NCBI RefSeq assembly: GCF_009363115.1
Contig: NZ_CP045298.1
Coordinates: 3,965,501 to 4,029,500 of the forward strand
Source: Paenibacillus brasilensis
Lineage (GTDB): Bacteria; Bacillota; Bacilli; Paenibacillales; Paenibacillaceae
Direction of reading: 5' to 3'
Length of the DNA: 64,000 nt
Shown here one piece after another: positions 37,293 through 45,818 of this stretch; within the stretch, counting starts at the first letter, position 1, and each line of letters opens with the position of its first letter. Made by a program: the position numbers and the translations under genes. The notes under the pieces are model-generated. The model ran no database searches and was not told the DNA's origin. It saw only the letters and a list, made by a program, of their open reading frames with translations.

Positions 37293-38540
37293 CACGCCTG
37301 TTGAATAACCAAAATAAGTAACTCAATTCATGAAACAAGAGGTGCACTGAAGAAGAACGCGCTGAATCTGAATCAGCCATTCAACAGGTAAGTTTTGAAG
37401 AAGAAATAGACGAGAAAATCGCGCAAAGGAAAGAACGGCATGTCGGGGCCATGAAGTCTGAGCAGCAACAAATAGCCAATTGAGCAGGACATAGACGATT
37501 AGAGCACAGAATAATTGCCCATAGACCGCATTTTCAGTCGTACCAAACAGCGTTGGGATATTCAAATGTTGCTTGATCCAACGAAAGAAGACTTCAATCT
37601 GCCATCGAGCCTTATAGATCTGTGCGATTTGTTCTGCGGTCACCTGCATTAAATCGGTAACCACCCGAATTTCCCGACCTTCAAAATCCCGAAACATCAC
37701 CACACGATGACGTTGTGTGGAACGACACTGAGGGGTTCCCAACTGGCAAGTGATATCCCAAATGACGGATGAATCTGGCTTCGTAAGGCGACGTAGCGCA
37801 TGAGGCTTTTCCAAATGGACGTTGTCGCGAAGCCGAATGACAAACGATTGTCCATGGGTTTTGAAGTGATCCAGACGCTCTAGTTTCCCATAAGCACGAT
37901 CCATGACCAAAATGTAGTCCGGTTGAGCCAACGCTTCACTCATGGGGCCATCATGCTTGGAGCCCAGCGTTTCGACCACCTGAAGGGGTTGCCCATTTTC
38001 TGCTCGTAAAGCGACATGAAGTTTAATACCTGCACGCTCCCCGGGATAAGGAGCCCAAGGCAAACGCGTTTTCCCCACCGTCATCGTGGTTGAATCGATG
38101 AGTAATAATTCTTTGGGGAAAGTCAGTTTCCGACGTGCTTCCCGGTTACATTTGCAAACAAGTAGATGGAAAAGTTCCTTAAATACGGAAAACGGGACTT
38201 CGGCGGCTTTGGTTGAAAAGCGTGAGTAGTGGACGACAGGCAAGCCACAGAGAGCCGCATAATCTACGCTGGATCGATAGCTACCCCATTGTTCCAACGC
38301 AGCCATGCACCAGTATTGGAGTAAATGGTACACCGTAAACTTGCGGGCTTTGTCTTCATAACCTATTAACTTCACAACCCTTTGAACTTCTTCAGGAGTC
38401 AGCATGGATTGAAGGATAGATGTAATCGTGATAGAATTTTTCATGAGATCGTCTTCTTTCGGATTCGTTTGGATGGTACCAACGATTCTACAGAAAAGAC
38501 GATCTTTTTTCTACCATTTTGTGGTTATTCAACAGGCGTG
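37293..38540 (-). mobile_element. IS4-family insertion sequence, about 1248 bp
   Basis: Terminal inverted repeats begin CACGCCTGTTGAATAACC at both ends. A short direct repeat ATAA flanks it (37289-37292 and 38541-38544); this is shorter than usual for the family, so the exact ends are not certain. It carries one minus-strand transposase. Confidence 0.88.
37323..38444 (-). CDS. IS4-family transposase
   Basis: A 373-residue DDE transposase. The catalytic residues are placed in LLIDSTTMTVG, LVMDRAYGK and the YKARWQIEVFFRWIKQHL segment, the Y-(2)-R-(3)-E-(6)-K signature of the IS4 family. The length is normal and no stop interrupts it, so it may be active. Confidence 0.92.
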   Translation of the reverse strand: MKNSITITSILQSMLTPEEVQRVVKLIGYEDKARKFTVYHLLQYWCMAALEQWGSYRSSVDYAALCGLPVVHYSRFSTKAAEVPFSVFKELFHLLVCKCNREARRKLTFPKELLLIDSTTMTVGKTRLPWAPYPGERAGIKLHVALRAENGQPLQVVETLGSKHDGPMSEALAQPDYILVMDRAYGKLERLDHFKTHGQSFVIRLRDNVHLEKPHALRRLTKPDSSVIWDITCQLGTPQCRSTQRHRVVMFRDFEGREIRVVTDLMQVTAEQIAQIYKARWQIEVFFRWIKQHLNIPTLFGTTENAVYGQLFCALIVYVLLNWLFVAAQTSWPRHAVLSFARFSRLFLLQNLPVEWLIQIQRVLLQCTSCFMN

Positions 38541-38798
38541 ATAAAGAATAAGTGTTTTATGAGCATAAGACCAAGTTTCACGATTGAGCTTCGATAAGGG
38601 TGTCGATGCGGCTTATCTCTATAGTGGGGTACCGCCAACAAAACGCGGAAAACGTACACTAAGGAAAAATAAAGCAGCATTGCATGAAAACGCGTACGCT
38701 AAGACACTTTGAAATAAATCTGCTTCAAGCTATAAGGTCCCGCCAACATTTATACGAAAATATACGCTAAGCCCCTCAATCCAGTCGAGCTTGGCCCT
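38541..38798. other. Intergenic region with short degenerate repeats
   Basis: No gene is supported. A motif TACACTAAG / TACGCTAAG occurs three times (near 38655, 38693 and 38762), and a CCGCCAACA stretch twice. These may be remains of a lost repeat. Confidence 0.35.
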
Positions 38799-38975
38799 TG
38801 TGTAGCAATGGAACAAAATCATGCAATAAGCTAGCGGACATTAGAAACGATAAAAAATGACCAAAATCGTACGGATTTTTCATTAACAAGAGTATTTTTT
38901 AGTTGTATTTTCATCGTTTCTAATTTCAGAATGTCCGCTAATATTTATTGCGAAAAAAAGTTCCATTGCTACACA
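38799..38975. repeat. Long imperfect palindrome, MITE-like (177 bp)
   Basis: The arms begin TGTGTAGCAATGGAAC and end with its complement. Inside are further complementary parts: GCGGACATT / AATGTCCGC and AGAAACGAT / ATCGTTTCT. No coding frame. It resembles a small non-autonomous element. Confidence 0.6.
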
Positions 38976-38982
38976 GACCCCA

Positions 38983-39396
38983 TTATCTAGTATTTACCAT
39001 GTTTTCTTTCGTAAGTTCTTGGTATAGGGCAAGCTTCTCTTTGGTGAGGGAAATAATGAACTCAAGTTCCTGCCGCTTGGCTTCCAGTTCCACCAGATGC
39101 TTCTCAAGAATTTCAATCCGGTTGTGTAAGGTAGGAGTAAAATTAGCAAGATCTTCCCCTTGTTGAATTTTATCCAGCACACAGCCGTCACGAGTAAATT
39201 CCGTAATCTCCTCAAGCGATAAGCCCAATTTTTTTAATCGATTCAAACATTGTATATACGAAACCTCACTTTCGGTATAGATACGTGCCCCTCCATTTCT
39301 TCGATTTGCTTCATATAACACCCCAATCTTTTCATAATAACGAATCGTATAAGGAGTTAGCCCTGTTCTTTCTGACACTTGGCTTATAGTAAGCAT
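38983..39396 (-). CDS. MerR family transcriptional regulator
   Basis: A 137-residue regulator. The winged helix begins ISQVSERTGLTPYTIRYYEKIG, followed by a long coiled coil (residues about 80-125, LEKHLVELEAKRQELE). One cysteine at DGCVLD and one at YIQCLNR; no metal-binding tail, so an organic or aldehyde-type signal is more likely than a metal. ATG follows AAGGAG. Its own promoter and the divergent promoter carry the same operator. Confidence 0.88.
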   Translation of the reverse strand: MLTISQVSERTGLTPYTIRYYEKIGVLYEANRRNGGARIYTESEVSYIQCLNRLKKLGLSLEEITEFTRDGCVLDKIQQGEDLANFTPTLHNRIEILEKHLVELEAKRQELEFIISLTKEKLALYQELTKENMVNTR

Positions 39397-39438
39397 TGTT
39401 TTATGTCACTCCTTTTTTCTAAACCAATATTGAAAACT

Positions 39439-39469
39439 ATTATACATCTTATAGTTAACTCGAAGTCAA
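39439..39469 (-). promoter_or_regulatory. MerR-type promoter of the regulator gene
   Basis: On the minus strand: TTGACT, a 19-bp spacer containing CGAGTTAACTATAAG, and TATAAT. The 19-bp spacing is the hallmark of MerR-controlled promoters. Confidence 0.82.
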
Positions 39470-39507
39470 TATTTATATTCACCTCTGACTTCATCCTAAA
39501 AATTTTA

Positions 39508-39538
39508 TTGACTTCGAGTCGACTCTAACTTGTAAATT
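39508..39538 (+). promoter_or_regulatory. MerR-type promoter of the divergent target genes
   Basis: TTGACT, a 19-bp spacer with CGAGTCGACTCTAAC, and TAAATT. The same operator pattern as in the regulator's own promoter, about 40 bp away and facing the other way. Confidence 0.78.
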
Positions 39539-39588
39539 AAAGTTGTTAGTTAATACGTGAACAAAAATATAGGAGAGGACAAATAAGA

Positions 39589-39833
39589 ATGGAAATTGCC
39601 CTTGAAATCCTTTATGAGAAAGACAACTACAATTTGTATACAGTCTCCATTTTAACAAGTTATTGCGTTGTCTCTTCTATTCCAAAAGGAATGATTTTCA
39701 ATTTTTCTCCTAGCAATTTTTGCTGAATTTGTTCTTAGCCTTTTATCATTAGTTAGCGCAACCTTTCGGAATTCCAGTTTTAATTATGTTCATGGCAGTC
39801 ATTATTAACAAAATTGCTTCTTCGCCGTTATAA
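39589..39833 (+). pseudogene. Decayed small membrane protein gene
   Basis: A ribosome site (AGGAGAG) and ATG open a frame of 44 codons (IALEILYEKDNYNLYTVS and on) that stops at 39724. Another frame carries a hydrophobic end QPFGIPVLIMFMAVIINKIA to a stop at 39831. One stop codon and one single-base loss separate them. It is the first target of the MerR-type promoter and probably once encoded a multi-pass carrier. The family is not recognised. Confidence 0.55.
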
Positions 39834-39875
39834 ATGCGAACACCTATCAATACTGTTCTAAGGAGGCATAAAACA

Positions 39876-40820
39876 ATGAACAACGAATATTTCACGATTC
39901 AACAAACAGCGGAAGGTATCTGGGGTGCCATTTCGGTTCCAGGTAGCGGTTCTCTAGGGAATGCAGCAATTATTGATCTTGGAGATTTGACCGTTGTGGT
40001 AGATACAACCAACCTCCCACATTCTGGTGCTTTCTTACGCCAAACGGCTGAACAATTAACAAACAAACCGGTTAAATATGTAGTGAATACACATTTTCAT
40101 GGAGATCATGTTAACGGCAATCAGGAATTTATGAAAAGCGAATTTATATCTACCGTTTGGACAAGAGATTTGCTATCTGATATGGGCGAAGTGAATATTG
40201 ATCTCATGCAACAAAACACTCAGAAGTTAATAAATAGCCTAATTCAAGTACGTTCACAACAAAGAGGTCCGCACATGCTTACCGAAATCGACTATGATCT
40301 TTCCGTGCAGAAAACCCTGTATGATGCTATCCCTTCCCTTCGAAGGGTGATACCCACGATAACTTTTGACGATAAACTAGTTATTAAAGGAACAAAGCGC
40401 ACTATCGAAGTTTTATCCTACGGAGGCGGCCATTCTTTAAGCGATGCCGTTGTGTACGTTCCTGAAGAACGAACCTTGATTACTGGTGATTTAATAACCA
40501 ACAAGACGATTCCGGTCATGCCACACGGTAATCCATACGCTTGGATACGCATCCTTCGGCGCATTCAAAAAGACCTCAAAGTAGATACTGTCATTCCGGG
40601 GCATGGAGATGTGTCCACTCCAGATAGAATTCCAGATGTCATTCGCTTTCTGGAAGAAATAATCAGTTATGTGTCTAGAGCTGCAACGAGCGGGAAATCA
40701 GAGTCTTACTGGTTGGATCAAGGCGTATTAAAAGACTATGAAGATTGGCATCTACCCCAATATTTCAGATGGAACTTTCGCTGGCTCTTCAATAGTATGC
40801 TTATTCAAAATAATAGATGA
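39876..40820 (+). CDS. MBL-fold metallo-hydrolase
   Basis: A 314-residue metallo-beta-lactamase fold protein. The zinc motif is NTHFHGDHVNG, with later GGGHSLSDAVV, TGDLI and PGHGDV metal ligands, as in class B-like hydrolases. ATG 39876 follows AAGGAGG; the upstream ATG at 39834 has no site. It is the second gene of a MerR-controlled operon with an aldo-keto reductase, suggesting detoxification. Confidence 0.88.
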   Translation: MNNEYFTIQQTAEGIWGAISVPGSGSLGNAAIIDLGDLTVVVDTTNLPHSGAFLRQTAEQLTNKPVKYVVNTHFHGDHVNGNQEFMKSEFISTVWTRDLLSDMGEVNIDLMQQNTQKLINSLIQVRSQQRGPHMLTEIDYDLSVQKTLYDAIPSLRRVIPTITFDDKLVIKGTKRTIEVLSYGGGHSLSDAVVYVPEERTLITGDLITNKTIPVMPHGNPYAWIRILRRIQKDLKVDTVIPGHGDVSTPDRIPDVIRFLEEIISYVSRAATSGKSESYWLDQGVLKDYEDWHLPQYFRWNFRWLFNSMLIQNNR

Positions 40821-40872
40821 GATACAACAAGTACCACTCGTTTGCAAATGAAATATAGAAAAGAGGGTAAGT

Positions 40873-41850
40873 ATGGAATATGTGAAGCTCGGCCGTACTG
40901 GTCTGGATGTATCCCCTATCGTACTTGGTTGCATGAGCTATGGCATTCCCGAGCGTGGAAACCATACATGGGTAATTGAGGAGACACATAGTCGCTCTTT
41001 TATTAAAAAAGCTCTGGATTTAGGCATTAATTTCTTTGACACAGCTAATATATATTCTGACGGAACGAGTGAAGAGATTTTAGGAAGAGCATTAAAAGAC
41101 TTTGCAAAGAGGGATGAAGTCGTGATCGCAACCAAAGTAGGCAATCCCGTTCATACTGGACCCAATGGGCGCGGGTTGTCGCGAAAAGCAATCATGACTG
41201 AGATCGATAAAAGCTTGAAAAGACTCAACACCGACTATGTAGATCTCTATCAAATCCATAGATGGGATAGCACCACGCCGATCGAGGTAACGATGGAGGC
41301 TCTTCACGATGTTGTCAAAGCTGGAAAAGCCCGATATATTGGAGCTTCCTCCATGTATGCCTGGCAATTCCAAAGGGCGAATCACGTCGCCCAAATAAAT
41401 GGTTGGACGCGATTTGTATCGATGCAGAATTACTTAAACTTACTGTATCGGGAAGAAGAACGTGAAATGCTGTCTCTATGTCAAGCAGATGGAGTGGCTG
41501 TCATACCATGGAGTCCTCTGGCTCGTGGACGATTGACTCGGAAATGGAACGAAATAAGTGAACGCTCACAGAAGGATTTCTTATTTAAAACTTTATCCTC
41601 AGCTATGGAGGAATCAGATAAAAAAGTCGTTGAAATAGTCGGTGAGATTGCAACAGAACACAACGTTCCCCCTGCTCAAATCGCACTGGCTTGGGTTATG
41701 CAGAAATCAGCCGTAACTGCTCCAATCATAGGTGTAACAAAGCTCCATCATCTTGATGATGCGGTTAAAGCGTTGGCAATCAATCTTACGCCTGAAGAAG
41801 TCGCACGTCTTGAAGCGCCTTATGTTCCTCATCCTGTGCTCGTAATCTGA
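40873..41850 (+). CDS. Aldo/keto reductase
   Basis: A 325-residue AKR barrel. The start MEYVKLGRTGLDVSPIVLG, the catalytic Asp and Tyr (INFFDTANIYSDG), the Lys (VIATKVG) and the His (YQIHRWD) are present. It reduces aldehydes or ketones with NADPH. ATG follows AAGAGGG. It follows the MBL-fold gene by 52 bp and is likely in the same MerR-regulated transcript. Confidence 0.92.
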   Translation: MEYVKLGRTGLDVSPIVLGCMSYGIPERGNHTWVIEETHSRSFIKKALDLGINFFDTANIYSDGTSEEILGRALKDFAKRDEVVIATKVGNPVHTGPNGRGLSRKAIMTEIDKSLKRLNTDYVDLYQIHRWDSTTPIEVTMEALHDVVKAGKARYIGASSMYAWQFQRANHVAQINGWTRFVSMQNYLNLLYREEEREMLSLCQADGVAVIPWSPLARGRLTRKWNEISERSQKDFLFKTLSSAMEESDKKVVEIVGEIATEHNVPPAQIALAWVMQKSAVTAPIIGVTKLHHLDDAVKALAINLTPEEVARLEAPYVPHPVLVI

Positions 41851-42048
41851 GAGGAATCAAGGTCATTACATCGTAGCTCTTCTCTTCGCCTCATTCAGAG
41901 GTGGAAGGGGAGGGCTGTTGGAGTGTAGCTAATCTTTTAGCTACAATTATCGATATGTTCCTCAAAAATTTGAATACAATCCGATAACCAATTCCCATAT
42001 TCGTGAAAGACCGTTTTTTTAGATTGAATCAAATACAACACAATATAA

Positions 42049-42106
42049 ATTATGTTGCAAAGTGAATGGGATAACAGTATAATTAGAATATACAATGCAA
42101 CATAAT
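42049..42106 (+). promoter_or_regulatory. Recombinase promoter flanked by an inverted repeat
   Basis: TTGCAA (42055-42060), a 17-bp spacer and TATAAT (42078-42083). The inverted arms ATTATGTTGCA (42049-42059) and TGCAACATAAT (42096-42106) enclose it. This could be an autoregulation site or part of a recombination site. Confidence 0.7.
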
Positions 42107-42124
42107 TGTATGGGAGTGGTGGAG

Positions 42125-42979
42125 ATGATCCAAGCTTTTGAGGAATACTTACGTCAGGAAGAAAAAAGTCTGAATACAATTAAAAGTTACATACTTAATG
42201 TAAATGGGTTTATGAAATGGTTTGATGAGAGTAAGGGAATGGAGTTCAAGAAGCTGCATAGAGAGAATGTGAAGGATTACATAAGTTACCTTAAAACAGT
42301 GAAGAAGCTTGCTCTTGTTTCCATCAATGCTAAGATCAGCGCACTCATCAAATTTAACGATTACCTGATTGAATCAGGAGTGCAGACAGAAGTTGCGATT
42401 AATAAAAAGGATATGTTAAAGATTCAACGTCAATATGCTTCACTGGCTACTGTTGGACTTGCTGACGTTGAGAAGTTCAGACAATTGGTACTGGAACATG
42501 AATCGAAACGCAACTATGCTATCGTTTCATTACTGGCCTACTGTGGACTACGGATTAGTGAATCTCTTAATATCCGTATGACTGATTTCAATCTAACCTC
42601 AAGAGAATTAATTGTATCTGAAGGTAAAGGAAAGAAGACTAGAACTGTGTTTATGGGAGACAAGGCGAGGACAGCTATACAGAGTTGGATTAAAGAATGC
42701 TCAGACAAAGGCATTACAAGTAATTATCTGTTCCCAAGTAACAGAGGAGGCAAGTTAGACAGAACCGTGATCAATAAGCTTTTCAATAAATACTCAGCTA
42801 TTGTAGGAAAGGAAATAACTCCACACGATCTGAGACATTTCTTCTGCTCTTATGCACTAGAAAATGATATGCCAGTCCATGAAGTGGCAAATCAAGCAGG
42901 GCACAGTAGCATTCATACCACACTCTTATACGCTAATCCTACAAAACAAAAGATGATAGAGAAAATGAACAGACTCTAA
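42125..42979 (+). CDS. Tyrosine recombinase/integrase
   Basis: About 284 residues from ATG 42125, after GGGAG. The N-terminal SAM-like DNA-binding domain (IKSYILNVNGFMKWF) is followed by the catalytic domain with Arg in CGLRISESL, HDLRHFF, GHSSIHTT and the nucleophile Tyr in LLYANPT. It is XerC/D-like in size and may mark an integrated element. No att site was identified. Confidence 0.9.
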   Translation: MIQAFEEYLRQEEKSLNTIKSYILNVNGFMKWFDESKGMEFKKLHRENVKDYISYLKTVKKLALVSINAKISALIKFNDYLIESGVQTEVAINKKDMLKIQRQYASLATVGLADVEKFRQLVLEHESKRNYAIVSLLAYCGLRISESLNIRMTDFNLTSRELIVSEGKGKKTRTVFMGDKARTAIQSWIKECSDKGITSNYLFPSNRGGKLDRTVINKLFNKYSAIVGKEITPHDLRHFFCSYALENDMPVHEVANQAGHSSIHTTLLYANPTKQKMIEKMNRL

Positions 42980-43011
42980 ATTATATATGTGTACACTACG
43001 TACACACTCAC

Positions 43012-43036
43012 AAACCTAGTGCGCTAGGTTTCTTTT
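43012..43036 (+). terminator. Terminator of the recombinase gene
   Basis: AAACCTAG / CTAGGTTT with a 4-base loop, followed by CTTTTTG. Confidence 0.85.
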
Positions 43037-43071
43037 TGTTAATAACCAAATATTATAATTTAATTAAAGTG

Positions 43072-43320
43072 GGGGGGATAGTTTACACCCAAAACGCCTA
43101 TTTAATTTCCAAATAATGCTGTAGCACATCCATCTACACCGTATACTTATTTTATAAGCGAACGATTCAGCATTCGATAATTGTAACGACATTGTTTACA
43201 TCACGCTATTGCTACATATAAGTAACCCATTCGATACCGATAAGGAAAATTTTCCGGAACAGGGGGGATAGTAAAAATCAATTGACCACTCAACTTTCAC
43301 AAATATGGGCATAGCACATC
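43072..43320. repeat. Two related copies of a GGGGGGATAGT...TAGCACATC sequence
   Basis: Copy 1 at 43072-43140 and copy 2 at 43262-43320 both begin GGGGGGATAGT and end TAGCACATC, with similar middle parts. A third GGGGGGATA lies at 56182-56190, paired there with TATCCCCC. No gene is seen in 42980-43719 apart from these, the terminator and the receptor promoter. Confidence 0.45.
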
Positions 43321-43579
43321 AATTCCCCGACTCAGTCAAATTTTTGACTCGATACCATCCCGAATATCATGAAGGTTGCTTATATGCTATACATCCGATC
43401 TAAGCTCAATTCATAGATAAAATGCAAGGGAATACGAACATTACTATTCAATCTGGTAACTTTGTATTAGTTGAGTTGTATTCTGATTTTCCCAATAAAT
43501 TATACATAAGCAGAATGATGATACCTTTAATCATAAAATCATTGCAATTCTATCCCATAAGGTATCTAAAGTACATATA

Positions 43580-43620
43580 TGAAAAGTATATGAATTTATG
43601 CCAAAAGATGGTATGATATG
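43580..43620 (+). promoter_or_regulatory. Receptor promoter box, copy 3
   Basis: TGAAAAGTATATG, then CCAAAAGATGG and TATGAT, preceded by GGTATCTAAAGTACATA. It matches copies 1 and 2. Confidence 0.65.
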
Positions 43621-43719
43621 AGCAATAAAACAAATATATTCTCCTACTTGTTTCACAATTACATAACTTTTTTAACTATGCATTATATAACGATTTCACG
43701 CTGAAAAGGTGTTTTATTC

Positions 43720-45117
43720 ATGAAAATCACACCTACGATTCGGACAGAAATTGAAAAGTATCTAAAACAGAAGGGCTTGAGTATGACCGAGTTTGGGCAT
43801 ATCATTGGTTTGAATGTAGGTACAATTAGCGGGATCGTAACAGGTAATCGTTCTTTATCTATTAATCAACTGGATCGTATTACTATAGGCATGAATTTAC
43901 CAGCGGATTATTTTTATGAGCGATTCGTTGAAGAGTGCATTATAGAGGTACCGCTTAATTGGCGAAGAGTTAAACCTTTCTTGCACCGATGTATTGAGTT
44001 AGGGCGGCTTGATTGCTTACAGCATGCTGTAAGTATGTTTCTGGATGATCCGATCTACAGTCCTTCGCTCTTTAAACTAGCCGAGGACTTGTTCCACAAA
44101 GGATATCGGGATACAGCAGCTTACCTTTATGAAAACGTGGCTGAGAGTGAAAGAAAGCAGCACTCAGAGAGATTAGCAATTTGCCAGTATCGATTGTTTA
44201 CGATTCGTGTTGGAGATGATCAAGAGAAAAATTATAATGCAGCCGTTCAATTCGAGCCTTACATTGAGCGCCTAGATGAAATAGACCAGCTTGACGCGTT
44301 GAAGGACTTGGCTAACGTATACAGGTCTTTGCGTAAATGGGACAAGGTAGAGGAAATGGCAAGAAAAATGAAGGAGAAGGCGAAAGTTCAATATTTGATG
44401 AAACATCAACAGAAGAAGCGAGAGTGTGGCGAGTCTAAAAAGAAGCTAAGTCGTTCCTTGTTTGTGTACATCACCTATGCTGACCTGTTGTGTGCAAGTG
44501 TCTGTGAAGCCCAAGGCGATTATCAACAAGCATTACAGTTTACATACGCCTACTCCAATTTAGATTGGGTTAGAGAGACCGATGAGGATACCAAACACTG
44601 GATCGGTTTGTTTAAACACTGGTCACAAGCTAATATACTTGCATGTAGGCTTTTATCTGGTGATGTGAGTGTGATACATGATTATTTTGAATATATTAGT
44701 ACATCATCAGATACAACAGAAGAAGATCGGGTTGTACAACTTTTGAATGTTTTAATAGCAGCTAACCAGCATCAGGTGAATGTGGATTATATACTTCAAC
44801 GATTTGAAACGGAGATAGATTCTATTACCCGACAGCAAGCATCTGCTGATATGTACACTTATCAAGTGGTACCAGGACAAACAACGCTTTTTGAATATGA
44901 AGTAGCTAAATATTACTTAAATAGGGGTAGATATTCATATGGCTTTAAGTACCTGCTAGACGTTTTAGCTAAATCATTAGCTATTAATAAAGAAGACTTC
45001 TTCATAAGATGCATAAAATTATTTGAGCAATTTAAAGAATTTGCAGACATTCAAGCTCATGCAAAGTACGAAATTTTAGTTACTAAAGGGAAAAAATATA
45101 ATTTTTTTTATTATTGA
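43720..45117 (+). CDS. RRNPP/AloR-type quorum-sensing receptor (XRE-TPR), copy 3
   Basis: A 465-residue paralogue with the helix-turn-helix LSMTEFGHIIGLNVGT and a TPR-like helical body (AAYLYENVAESERK, ALKDLANVYRSLRKW), more distant from copies 1 and 2 after about residue 220. ATG follows AAAAGGTG. The last codons (KGKKYNFFYY) run straight into a TGA followed, in the same frame, by an AloP-like peptide. This suggests a deletion fused the receptor end to the start of the peptide gene. Confidence 0.82.
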   Translation: MKITPTIRTEIEKYLKQKGLSMTEFGHIIGLNVGTISGIVTGNRSLSINQLDRITIGMNLPADYFYERFVEECIIEVPLNWRRVKPFLHRCIELGRLDCLQHAVSMFLDDPIYSPSLFKLAEDLFHKGYRDTAAYLYENVAESERKQHSERLAICQYRLFTIRVGDDQEKNYNAAVQFEPYIERLDEIDQLDALKDLANVYRSLRKWDKVEEMARKMKEKAKVQYLMKHQQKKRECGESKKKLSRSLFVYITYADLLCASVCEAQGDYQQALQFTYAYSNLDWVRETDEDTKHWIGLFKHWSQANILACRLLSGDVSVIHDYFEYISTSSDTTEEDRVVQLLNVLIAANQHQVNVDYILQRFETEIDSITRQQASADMYTYQVVPGQTTLFEYEVAKYYLNRGRYSYGFKYLLDVLAKSLAINKEDFFIRCIKLFEQFKEFADIQAHAKYEILVTKGKKYNFFYY

Positions 45118-45216
45118 TCGTCTAGGTTAGTTTTTTTGTTTGCCTTAACTATGCCTACTTATCCGAACAGCCATAATGAGGGAATCCAAATTTTTGCAAC
45201 ACATGGAGGAGCTTAG
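45118..45216 (+). pseudogene. AloP-type pro-peptide remnant after receptor 3
   Basis: Right after the receptor stop, the same frame reads LVFLFALTMP, then PNSHNEG, and ends IFATHGGA. This aligns with the intact peptide at 48375 (SFLFIVTVTV, SNSHG, IGGA). No ATG is in frame; a TTG at 45136 is the only possible start. The beginning of the gene seems lost or merged into the receptor. Confidence 0.55.
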
Positions 45217-45368
45217 ACGTAAATCAAAATTTAAATGAAAAAGGCTTTGAAATAATACACTCCTAAAACGGCTCTAATTATGAACCAACAGGTCATCACG
45301 GGGAATCTGAGAATAAAATGCTCTCAGGTTCAAGATCACAGTAGACCCTAGAAAATCAACTATTATCA

Positions 45369-45402
45369 AGAGGTTAGATGGTTATTCCGTCTAGCCTTTT
45401 TG
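45369..45402 (+). terminator. Receptor-locus terminator hairpin, copy 3
   Basis: AGGTTAGATGG / CCGTCTAGCCT with one G-T pair, followed by TTTTTG. It ends the peptide block and precedes a ParB fragment. Confidence 0.82.
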
Positions 45403-45645
45403 TTATGTATGGAGTTGGAGAGGATTTATAGGATTGAACATGGAGGAGATAGGGGAAATCAGTATGTATCAAAAGAGGCAAAGTCAAATAATTTTACTTT
45501 GGCAAAAACGCAGGAGGATATTGCTCAGGAACTTGGTATCACGAAACAGCAGTTACACAACTACAAAAAACTCCTGACTCTTATTCCTGAATTGCAGGAT
45601 ATGGTTGAGGATCAAAATTGGAAAGCAAGGACTGCTACACCCTAA
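45400..45645 (+). pseudogene. ParB-like protein fragment, copy 1
   Basis: An 81-codon frame whose middle (TLAKTQEDIAQELGITKQ, then QLHNYKKLLTLIPELQDM) matches the helix-turn-helix part of phage or plasmid ParB-like proteins. The ParB N-terminal domain and the C-terminus are missing, and the start overlaps the terminator hairpin. A paralogous piece is at 48677. Probably a relic. Confidence 0.6.
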
Positions 45646-45818
45646 CTTAGGCATCATCTAACAGCGATATACACTACTTTAGTCGTAGTAATCTCTGTTT
45701 TATTTCAGTTCAAATGTCACATCAATTTAAAAGGGAATATCAGGATAATAGATGGATGTCCCTAATTCACCCCTTCTGATAAGATTATTTCCATCAAAAT
45801 TAAAGTGGGCGTGGTAGA

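Noticed and set aside
43072..43320. CRISPR-like spacing of the repeated GGGGGGATAGT element
   Set aside because: Only two diverged copies, unequal in length and without regular spacers; no cas genes.
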